From Chloroflexota bacterium (GTDB lineage: Bacteria; Chloroflexota; Limnocylindria; QHBO01): a DNA stretch of 7,536 nt. How positions within the stretch are numbered: the stretch's first letter is position 1; every line of letters starts with the position of its first letter. The stretch lies in the NCBI GenBank assembly GCA_013694645.1, contig JACDBZ010000038.1:1-7536 (forward strand), given 5' to 3'. The notes beneath the pieces were generated by a model that saw only the letters and a list, made by a program, of their open reading frames with translations, had not been told where the DNA came from and ran no database searches. Below, in pieces: positions 1-5,501 of this stretch. The position numbers and the translations under genes were made by a program.

Positions 1-1488
1 GCGCAAGCCCGGGTGGCCCTGCGGGGCGCGGCGGCACGCGCGAGCGCGCTCGCGTCGCCCGGCCATGCGCTCATTTACGTGGAACTGGCCCTCGAGGTCA
101 CCACGGGCCCGGGCGATGAGCTCGGCCTTCGCCGGGAAGCGGGAAGTTTCGCAGCGGATGCGGGAAAGGTCGAAGCGTCCATTCCTCATCTCGAGCGCGC
201 GATCGAGCTGGCGACGCAGCTGGGAGACAGCGTCGCCCGGCGGCAGGCAGTCGGGCACCTCGGGAACATCCTGATTGAAGGCCACCAGGAACGCGCCCTG
301 GAACTATTGACCGATGCGATGGCCGAGCCCGGCCTAACGTCGGATGACGAGGGCTACGTTGAGATCGCGGAGTCGCTCGCCAAGCTGACCATGCGCAGGT
401 CACGCTTCGACGAGGCGGTTGCGATCGCTGAGCGAGCCCTTCCTGCGGCGGAAGCGCGTGGTCTGACTGCGCTGGCGATCGAGCTGCTCACGACCCGCGC
501 TGTCTCGCTCTCCAACATCGGCCGTCCGATCGAATCGGTTTCCTCGCTCATGGGGGTGATCGCGCTGGCCGACCGTCACAACTTCCACGACCCGATGCTG
601 CGGGCGATGGGCAATCTGGGGTACGCACTCGAACCGGACGACCCGGAAGCGACATATCGGGTCTCACGGGACGGGGCGGAGAAGGCGCGACGCTGGGGCC
701 AGCGCTTAGGACTCCGCTATCTCTTCGGCAACGCGGCCGCCGCCGCGATCCAGGTGGGTGACTGGGACTGGGCGCTCGAGGAGGCTCGGGATCCGATCTG
801 GGACGACGCCGAGCCCGCCGAGCGCCTCTGGTTGGGGGCGACCGAGGTCGAGATCCTCGCCGCACGAGGCGAGCCGGTGGCTGAGCGGACTGCCGAGCTG
901 ACGCGAATCGCAGCGGGGTTCGACGACCCACAATACCGCGGGATCAGCGAATACGCCGCCTGGACGGCGTTGATGGCGTCGGGCGGCTATCGCGAAGTCG
1001 TCGATCGGGGCAGGGCGTCATTGGCGTGGGCGGGCCAGGCCGCCATCGACGGCGCCCCGCCGATTGTGGGTCGCGCGGCGCTGCGCCTGCGTGATGCCGA
1101 TGCCATCCGCGAGATGCAGGCTGCCTTCGTTCGAGCCCGCAAAGGTCGTGTGACCAGCGCCCATCGCGCCGCGCTCGAGGGCGCGCTGGCCGCAGTGGAA
1201 GGTCGTCGCGCCGATGCCCATGCCCACTACCTCGAGTCGCTCCGGCTATTTCGAGAGATGAATCTCCCCTGGGTGGTCGCCATTACGGGGCTGGACGCGA
1301 TCGTCGCCGACGCTTTGCAGCCGGCCGGGCGCCAACGCGTCGCCGAGGAGGCTCGCGCCATCTTTGAGCGACTCGGCGCGCAGCCGTACCTCGCTCAGCT
1401 GGTCGCTGCGCTCGCTGACGCACCGGCGGCCGACGTTCGACCACCTGGTCGGTCGGTGGCTGCCTCGGATGAGGTCCGATCCGCCTGA
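1..1488 (+). CDS. TPR-repeat regulatory protein, C-terminal part (5' end outside window)
   Basis: The reading frame is open from base 1 and ends at TGA 1486-1488, giving 495 residues with no start codon needed inside the window, so this is the tail of a longer protein. It is almost wholly alpha-helical and rich in Ala, Leu, Glu and Arg. Degenerate tetratricopeptide (TPR) units are visible from about residue 50 to 220, for example around LGNILIEGHQERALELL, SRFDEAVAIAERALPAAEARG and NLGYALEPDDPEATYRVSRD, and looser helical pairs continue to the end. The last stretch (AEEARAIFERLGAQPYLAQL) is the typical ending of long bacterial proteins that carry an AAA-type ATPase, often with a nucleotidyl cyclase or winged-helix domain, before a TPR tail. 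A similar ending closes the ORF at 5498-7033. I infer a cytoplasmic signalling or transcription-related ATPase, but the catalytic part is not visible, so the N-terminal domains are unknown. No signal peptide or membrane segment is seen in this part. Confidence 0.85.
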   Translation, partial: AQARVALRGAAARASALASPGHALIYVELALEVTTGPGDELGLRREAGSFAADAGKVEASIPHLERAIELATQLGDSVARRQAVGHLGNILIEGHQERALELLTDAMAEPGLTSDDEGYVEIAESLAKLTMRRSRFDEAVAIAERALPAAEARGLTALAIELLTTRAVSLSNIGRPIESVSSLMGVIALADRHNFHDPMLRAMGNLGYALEPDDPEATYRVSRDGAEKARRWGQRLGLRYLFGNAAAAAIQVGDWDWALEEARDPIWDDAEPAERLWLGATEVEILAARGEPVAERTAELTRIAAGFDDPQYRGISEYAAWTALMASGGYREVVDRGRASLAWAGQAAIDGAPPIVGRAALRLRDADAIREMQAAFVRARKGRVTSAHRAALEGALAAVEGRRADAHAHYLESLRLFREMNLPWVVAITGLDAIVADALQPAGRQRVAEEARAIFERLGAQPYLAQLVAALADAPAADVRPPGRSVAASDEVRSA

Positions 1489-1523
1489 GGTGTCGCCGGC
1501 CTTGGCGGCGTGGCTATATTGAG

Positions 1524-1703
1524 ATGCCGCCTCGCCTCACGCACGCCGCTCTCGTTGCGCTCGCCATCATGGCGAGCTTGCCCTTCCCGGGCTGTGTTGT
1601 CAGAGAGGGCCGTGTGGGCCGCAGGCCCATCCTCACGACACAACGACGAGTGGGACGACCCCCTGCGATGGTACGCGGCCTATGGGATGAAGGGCTTCCC
1701 TGA
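1524..1703 (+). CDS. Possible small lipoprotein-like ORF (59 aa), doubtful
   Basis: ATG 1524 opens a 59-residue frame ending at TGA 1701-1703. The first 24 residues look like a short export signal: MPPRLTHAALVALAIMASLP, then FPGC, with one Arg and one His, a hydrophobic core, and a Cys where a lipobox Cys would sit. FPGC is a poor match to the usual L-A/S-G/A-C lipobox. The rest is rich in Arg, Gly and Pro and looks like translated non-coding GC-rich DNA. No Shine-Dalgarno sequence lies upstream, and the TATATT at 1515-1520 is too close to the ATG for an ordinary leaderless start. The 19-base palindrome at 1559-1577 lies inside the frame. I list it only because a signal-like N-terminus in a gene-free gap is worth a homology check; chance is the more likely explanation. 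Confidence 0.15.
   Translation: MPPRLTHAALVALAIMASLPFPGCVVREGRVGRRPILTTQRRVGRPPAMVRGLWDEGLP
1559..1577. repeat. 19-base perfect palindrome (9-bp arms, one central base)
   Basis: The sequence GCTCGCCATCATGGCGAGC reads the same on both strands apart from its central C. As RNA it would fold into an 8-bp stem with a 3-base loop. It begins 70 bases after the stop of the upstream TPR gene. It has no following T-run, so it is a weak candidate for an intrinsic terminator. A dimeric regulator operator is the alternative. Confidence 0.45.
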
Positions 1704-1815
1704 GCTGGGCCTACGGTCCCCGCGAACCACAACAGGGTTGGCGAAGGTCGTTGGGCCCGTTGATAACCCGCCAGCGGGCTGACCGTCGCGATCTCATCTG
1801 GTGACGCCGCGCACC

Positions 1816-1827
1816 ACCGTCGACGGT
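1816..1827. repeat. 12-base perfect palindrome upstream of PhoX-like gene
   Basis: ACCGTCGACGGT is a perfect 12-base palindrome ending 117 bases before the ATG of the PhoX-like gene. A related string, GACCGTCGCG, occurs at about 1780-1789. It could be an operator for a dimeric regulator, but palindromes of this length also arise by chance in GC-rich DNA, and no regulator family is recognised from it. Confidence 0.25.
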
Positions 1828-1928
1828 CGCGGGTGGCACGAGCGGGCCGATCGGCGCACTATGGAGGTGACACACGTCTGCACCGGACCGCACCAGCACG
1901 CGGCCGCGATTGCGGACCCTTCCGACCC

Positions 1929-1934
1929 AGGAGG
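1929..1934 (+). promoter_or_regulatory. Strong ribosome binding site fixing the PhoX-like start
   Basis: AGGAGG lies 10 bases before ATG 1945 and is a near-ideal Shine-Dalgarno sequence. The same frame stays open upstream to a GTG at 1801, but the extra 48 residues look non-coding and would push the signal peptide inside the protein. This site therefore decides the start at 1945. Confidence 0.9.
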
Positions 1935-1944
1935 AATTTCTCCC

Positions 1945-3477
1945 ATGGATGTTCGCGCATTGCGCCGCCGACGCAAGGGCGGGACCGCGGTCGCGTTGGC
2001 AATGGCGGTCGCCGTGGCACTACCCGCCTCGGCCCTCGGGGATCACGGATTTCCGAACCCCGCGCCCTACGTGCAGCTCGAGCCGGCGGCCGGCGCCGGT
2101 CAGGTCGTTCCGCTCATCAATAGCGGAGATCAGTACGCCGGTGTCACATTCGAAGGGATCCCTGATGGCATCGGTGCCGTGCCGGGCGATGGGACCGTTG
2201 ACCTCTACGTCGCGCACGAGCAATCGCACGTCCCGTTCAGTGGTTTTGCCGATTTCCAGGACTCCTCGGTCTCTCGCGTCACCGTGGATGTCGCCGATAA
2301 GCAGGTCGTCGGACTTGACGTCGCCCTGTCGCCCGACCTCGGATTCCTCCGCTTCTGCTCCGCGTTCATGGCCGGCCCGGAACAGGGCTTTGCTGATTAC
2401 ACGTTCTTCGTGAACGAGGAGTCGAACGATATCGTCCCGGTTCCGGCGGGCGCACCATACGGGTCGGATCCGGCCATCGCTCCGTACCGACAGGCCGGCT
2501 ACGCTGCCGCGCTGAGCACCTCGACCGGCGACGTCACCACGCTGACCCGCATGGGTCGTCACAACCACGAGAACACGGTTGTCGTGCCGGGCGGCTGGAA
2601 GTGGACCGCGGCACTGTCGGGCGACGACACGTTCAGTGCGCCTTCGTCTCAGCTGTATCTGCACACGGCGAACGATCCGAACCAGGTCCTGTCCGACAAG
2701 GGACAGCTGTGGGCGTTCCAGGTCACCGCGACGGACGACGGCACGATCGACTCGTATGATCCGTTCAACGACGCGAATGACTATCTCGAGATCAATCCCG
2801 GCGACACGTTCAGCGGTCGCTTCATCCACGTTCCGACCGACGTCGCGCGTGGACTTACCGATGAGGCTCCCCAGGACGCTCTGGAGAACTGGTCGAACGA
2901 GAACAACGTCTTCCAGTTCGTGCGCGTCGAGGATGTGGCCTACGACCCGGACGATCCACGGACGGTGTATTTCGCCGATACCGGCACGTCGCGCCTGGCA
3001 GAGGATCCGGCAACGGGCCGGCTGACTCGCCTGGCGTCGGGTGGAACCACCTCAAACGGTCGCGTCTTCAAGATGGTGCTCAACCAGAAGGACCCGCGGA
3101 TCGTCGACTCACTCACCATCCTCCTGGATGCTGGCAGCATCGGCATGCGCAACCCCGACAACCTGGATGTCGGCCATCACAGCCTGATGGTCCAGGAAGA
3201 CACCTCCAACGCCAAGATCTGGCGCTACGACCTGGCGGCCAGAACGTGGACGCACGTCGCGACCGCCACTCAGCCGACGGCTGAAACGAGCGGCATCGTC
3301 GACGTTTCCGAGTGGTTCGGAACCGGCTGGTGGGCGCTCGATGTGCAGTCGCACGTAAACGAGTCGGAGGGCGCGGAGACGCTGACGTACGTGGCGCCGA
3401 TCAGTGGTGCCACCCAGACGTACAGGGAGCGGCGGGAGGACGGCCAGCTGCTGCTGATGCTCATCCCCGGCAGCTGA
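1945..3477 (+). CDS. Exported PhoX/DUF839-type protein (possible alkaline phosphatase-like beta-propeller)
   Basis: The 510-residue protein starts with an export signal: basic stretch RRRRK at residues 7-11, hydrophobic core 14-26, and a likely cleavage site near ASA-LG-D at 28-33. It lacks a clear twin-arginine SRRxFLK motif, although most PhoX enzymes use Tat export. Segments matching the PhoX (DUF839) family follow in order: FCSAFMAG with Cys138, then FFVNEES with Glu158-Glu159, comparable to the family's NCAGG...CEE; GRHNHEN with His208-Glu209, comparable to GRFxHE; VEDVAYDPDDPRTVYFADTG at about 328-347; NPDNLDV at 403-409; MVQEDT at 415-420; and a C-terminal DGQLLLMLIP. PhoX enzymes are secreted Ca/Fe-dependent phosphomonoesterases folded as beta-propellers, and these acidic and Cys positions are where their metals bind. 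I infer a secreted or cell-surface phosphatase-like protein. Many DUF839 members have no proven activity, so the enzyme name is not certain and no gene symbol is given. It stands alone between a hairpin and a long upstream gap. Confidence 0.8.
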   Translation: MDVRALRRRRKGGTAVALAMAVAVALPASALGDHGFPNPAPYVQLEPAAGAGQVVPLINSGDQYAGVTFEGIPDGIGAVPGDGTVDLYVAHEQSHVPFSGFADFQDSSVSRVTVDVADKQVVGLDVALSPDLGFLRFCSAFMAGPEQGFADYTFFVNEESNDIVPVPAGAPYGSDPAIAPYRQAGYAAALSTSTGDVTTLTRMGRHNHENTVVVPGGWKWTAALSGDDTFSAPSSQLYLHTANDPNQVLSDKGQLWAFQVTATDDGTIDSYDPFNDANDYLEINPGDTFSGRFIHVPTDVARGLTDEAPQDALENWSNENNVFQFVRVEDVAYDPDDPRTVYFADTGTSRLAEDPATGRLTRLASGGTTSNGRVFKMVLNQKDPRIVDSLTILLDAGSIGMRNPDNLDVGHHSLMVQEDTSNAKIWRYDLAARTWTHVATATQPTAETSGIVDVSEWFGTGWWALDVQSHVNESEGAETLTYVAPISGATQTYRERREDGQLLLMLIPGS

Positions 3478-3499
3478 GGCACCGATCTCCGCCACGTCG

Positions 3500-3533
3500 A
3501 CGAGAGCCGTCCGGTCCGCCGGGCGGCTCTCGT
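3500..3533 (+). terminator. 15-bp GC-rich hairpin after PhoX-like gene, probable terminator
   Basis: Bases 3500-3514 pair with 3519-3533 along the full 15 bp (one T-G wobble at 3510/3523), leaving the four-base loop TCCG. The hairpin begins 23 bases after the stop codon. No T-run follows directly. A smaller CCACC/GGTGG hairpin (3538-3550) comes next, and TTTTT appears at 3559-3563. Such T-poor hairpins are common ends of transcripts in GC-rich bacteria, so termination or 3' end protection is likely. Confidence 0.65.
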
Positions 3534-3623
3534 GTATCCACCCATGGTGGGAGGCGACTTTTTGGGGGCCGCCGTTGCCGGGCGTGGGAGTAGGTGGCTG
3601 TTGATGCCCGTGCGAGACGCCGG

Positions 3624-3632
3624 TGCTAGCAT
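3624..3632 (+). promoter_or_regulatory. Extended -10 promoter, probably giving a leaderless cyclase mRNA
   Basis: TGCTAGCAT combines the TGN extension (3624-3626) with a TAGCAT -10 hexamer (3627-3632). TTGATG at 3601-3606 could serve as a -35 box, but the 20-base spacing is long, which an extended -10 can tolerate. The usual start point about 7 bases downstream falls at 3639-3642, that is, at or just before the ATG at 3642. No Shine-Dalgarno sequence precedes that ATG. Together these suggest a transcript starting on or beside the start codon, a pattern common in high-GC bacteria. Confidence 0.5.
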
Positions 3633-3641
3633 CGGGCTCGG

Positions 3642-5501
3642 ATGATGGTTGAATCTCCGTCACTCTCCTGCCCGCGTTGCGAGGCGGCTGTCCCAGCCGA
3701 CGCGCGATTCTGCGCGACCTGCGGCCACGCGCTCAGCGAGGCCACCGAGACGGACCAGGCTCGCCAGGCTCGGCTATCCGCAGCAGCGCCATCGCCCCTC
3801 ATCGACAAGATGCGCACGGCCAAGCTGACGGGCGAGCGCAAGCCGGTGACCGCGCTGTTCGCCGACGTCGTCGGATCGACCACCCTCGCCGAGCGGATGG
3901 ATCCCGAGGACTGGACGGCGATGATGAATGAAGCCTTCGACGAGATGTCGAAGGCTGTCTTCCGATACGAGGGCACCATCGCGCAGCTCCAAGGCGATGC
4001 GATGGTCGCGTTCTTCGGTGCACCGGTTGCCCACGAGGACGACCCGGACCGAGCCGTGCGTGCTGCCCTCGACATGGTCGCGGCGATCGACGAGTTTGCC
4101 CGTCAGCTGAAAGCAACGCACGGCCTCGATTTCCGCATCCGGGCGGGGATCAATAGCGGGCCGGTTGTCGTCGGCAACGTCGGTACAGACCTTCGCTATG
4201 AATACACGGCCCTTGGTGATGCCATGAACGTCGCCTCGCGGGTGCAGGCAGCCGCCGAGCCGGGCTCCGTGCTCATCACCGCCAGCACGCATCGACTCCT
4301 GGGCGATGCGTTCGAGACCGAGGACATCGGCGAAATCACGGTGAGGGGCAAGACCGAGCCTGTTCATGTCTACCGGGTGCTGGCGCCCAGGGCGATCCCG
4401 GGCCGCAGGCGTGGCCTCGAAAGGGCCGGCCTGGAAAGCCCGATGGTCGGCCGTGACCGACAGCTGGAAACGCTGCAGTCCCTGTACGGCGTCGTCCAGG
4501 CCGGGCGCAGCCGGGTCGCGTTCCTGATCGGGGAGCCCGGCATCGGCAAGAGCCGCCTGCTTGCCGAGTTCCGCCGCTGGGTGACCGACGATGCGCGAGC
4601 CGACGCCGAGGCGGGTGCTCCCGCCACCTGGCTGGAGGGCCGATGTGTCTCATACGGCCGGAACCTTCCGTATCACCTGCTCCAGGATCTCGTTCGGTTC
4701 ACCCTCAAGATCCCCTTCGCCGAGTCGGAGACCGAGGCGCGCGCTGGGCTCGATCGCGAGCTCGCGGCCCTGCTCCAAGAGGACGCCCGCGATACCGCTC
4801 CATTCCTTGCCCATCTCCTGGCGCTGCCCCTGCATCCGGAGGAGACCGATCGGGCGCTGCTCGATCCCGAGACGATGCAGGGTCGCTACATCGCCTCCAT
4901 CCATCGCGTCGTCCGCGCGCTGTCCAGCCGCGGACCGGTCGTGCTGATCTGCGAGGATCTGCACTGGGCCGACCCCGCATCGGTCGTGTCGATGGGCCAG
5001 CTGCTGCCGCTGGCCGCGCAGCATCCCGTCTTCTTCATTGCCGCCCTCCGGGCCGACGCCGACTCGCCCGGCTGGCGGCTGGTCACGGAGGGCCGAGAGC
5101 AGTTCGGCGAGCGCCTCGTCGAGATGCATCTGCAGCCGCTGTCGGACACCGACAGCCGCGATCTCGTCGCCAATCTGCTGGAAATCGAGTCCCTGCCGAA
5201 TCATGTCCGAGAGTCGATCCTCGAGCGTGCGGAGGGAAACCCGTTCTTCGTCGAAGAGGTCATCCGCATGCTCATCGAGCGCGAGGTCATCCAGCGCCGC
5301 GACGATCAGTGGGTCGCGACCGCGGACGTGGCCTCGGTCGAGATCCCCGAGACGCTGCACGGGCTGCTGCTCGCCCGAATCGATCAACTACCGGACGACG
5401 CCAAGCGCAGCCTGCGCGTCGCCTCGGTCATCGGACGACAGTTTCCGGTCCGCGTCCTCGAGCGGGTCGTCGGAGAGACCGGAGTGCGGGGCGGCCAATG
5501 A
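3642..5501 (+). CDS. Zinc ribbon, class III nucleotidyl cyclase and AAA ATPase protein (N-terminal part of a split gene)
   Basis: This 619-residue ORF has three modules. A zinc ribbon comes first, with Cys10, Cys13, Cys24 and Cys27 (CPRC...CATC). A class III adenylate/guanylate cyclase domain spans about 66-250. Its metal-binding aspartates are Asp75 (FADVVGST) and Asp119 (QGDAMVAFFG), and its transition-state pair is Asn196 and Arg200 (MNVASR). The base-contact positions hold Gln115, where many adenylate cyclases have Lys, and Thr189, so the catalytic core looks intact but ATP or GTP preference is not fixed. An AAA/STAND-like ATPase follows, with Walker A GEPGIGKS (297-304) and Walker B VVLICEDLHWAD (433-444), then helices through VIGRQFPVRVLERVV (596-610). 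The chain stops abruptly after GETGVRGGQ at a TGA that overlaps the next ORF's ATG. In related proteins this region continues without a break into the sequence encoded at 5498-7033. The start is ATG 3642, with ATG 3645 equally possible. The protein is probably a cytoplasmic signalling ATPase making a cyclic nucleotide. Confidence 0.88.
   Translation: MMVESPSLSCPRCEAAVPADARFCATCGHALSEATETDQARQARLSAAAPSPLIDKMRTAKLTGERKPVTALFADVVGSTTLAERMDPEDWTAMMNEAFDEMSKAVFRYEGTIAQLQGDAMVAFFGAPVAHEDDPDRAVRAALDMVAAIDEFARQLKATHGLDFRIRAGINSGPVVVGNVGTDLRYEYTALGDAMNVASRVQAAAEPGSVLITASTHRLLGDAFETEDIGEITVRGKTEPVHVYRVLAPRAIPGRRRGLERAGLESPMVGRDRQLETLQSLYGVVQAGRSRVAFLIGEPGIGKSRLLAEFRRWVTDDARADAEAGAPATWLEGRCVSYGRNLPYHLLQDLVRFTLKIPFAESETEARAGLDRELAALLQEDARDTAPFLAHLLALPLHPEETDRALLDPETMQGRYIASIHRVVRALSSRGPVVLICEDLHWADPASVVSMGQLLPLAAQHPVFFIAALRADADSPGWRLVTEGREQFGERLVEMHLQPLSDTDSRDLVANLLEIESLPNHVRESILERAEGNPFFVEEVIRMLIEREVIQRRDDQWVATADVASVEIPETLHGLLLARIDQLPDDAKRSLRVASVIGRQFPVRVLERVVGETGVRGGQ
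5488..5501 (+). other. Frame break with ATGA overlap joining two halves of one domain chain
   Basis: The upstream ORF ends at TGA 5499-5501 and the downstream frame has ATG 5498-5500, giving a 4-base ATGA overlap. Going from the first frame to the second needs one extra base, or a -1 shift, just before this point. A GGGG run at 5488-5491 is a natural place for a one-base deletion. With one more G the sequence would read V-R-G-R-P-M-N-V-E-A-Q-L without interruption. No classical X XXY YYZ slippery heptamer is present. The nearest Shine-Dalgarno-like GGAG (5481-5484) is 13 bases from the ATG, rather far, so reinitiation after the stop would depend on coupling. Confidence 0.8.

Larger units (their letters stand above)
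1489..1944. other. 456-base intergenic region without a convincing gene
   Basis: No frame here gives a protein that I recognise. A 90-codon frame starting at GTG 1510 has no ribosome binding site and an unconvincing composition. The region holds a 19-base palindrome at 1559-1577, a 6-bp inverted repeat TGGGCC/GGCCCA at 1615-1629, a 5-bp one CCCGC/GCGGG at 1767-1778, a 12-base perfect palindrome at 1816-1827, and the ribosome binding site of the next gene. TATATT at 1515-1520 resembles a -10 box, but no matching -35 box is seen. The region probably contains the end of the upstream transcript and the promoter of the PhoX-like gene, which I cannot place. Confidence 0.6.

Noticed and set aside
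1510..1782. 90-codon + strand ORF in the gap
   Set aside because: It has no ribosome binding site, low-information Arg/Pro/Ser-rich composition and no recognisable family. It probably arises by chance.
1801..1944. Longer start (GTG 1801) for the PhoX-like protein
   Set aside because: The extra 48 residues look non-coding and would bury the signal peptide. AGGAGG at 1929-1934 fits ATG 1945.
2020..2829. 269-codon ORF on the - strand opposite the PhoX-like gene
   Set aside because: The + strand frame carries the family motifs and a ribosome binding site. The antisense product is rich in Arg/Val repeats typical of shadow frames.
4643..5497. Upstream extension of the TPR-tail frame back to 4643
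   Set aside because: This stretch is out of frame with the ATPase coding region and translates to Arg/Pro/Gly-rich shadow sequence. Real coding in this frame begins at about 5498.
5485..5501. Programmed -1 ribosomal frameshift site
   Set aside because: No X XXY YYZ slippery heptamer in the right phase and no obvious following pseudoknot were seen. Only a single Gly tRNA slip (GGC to GGG) is possible, so a one-base deletion or coupled reinitiation is simpler.
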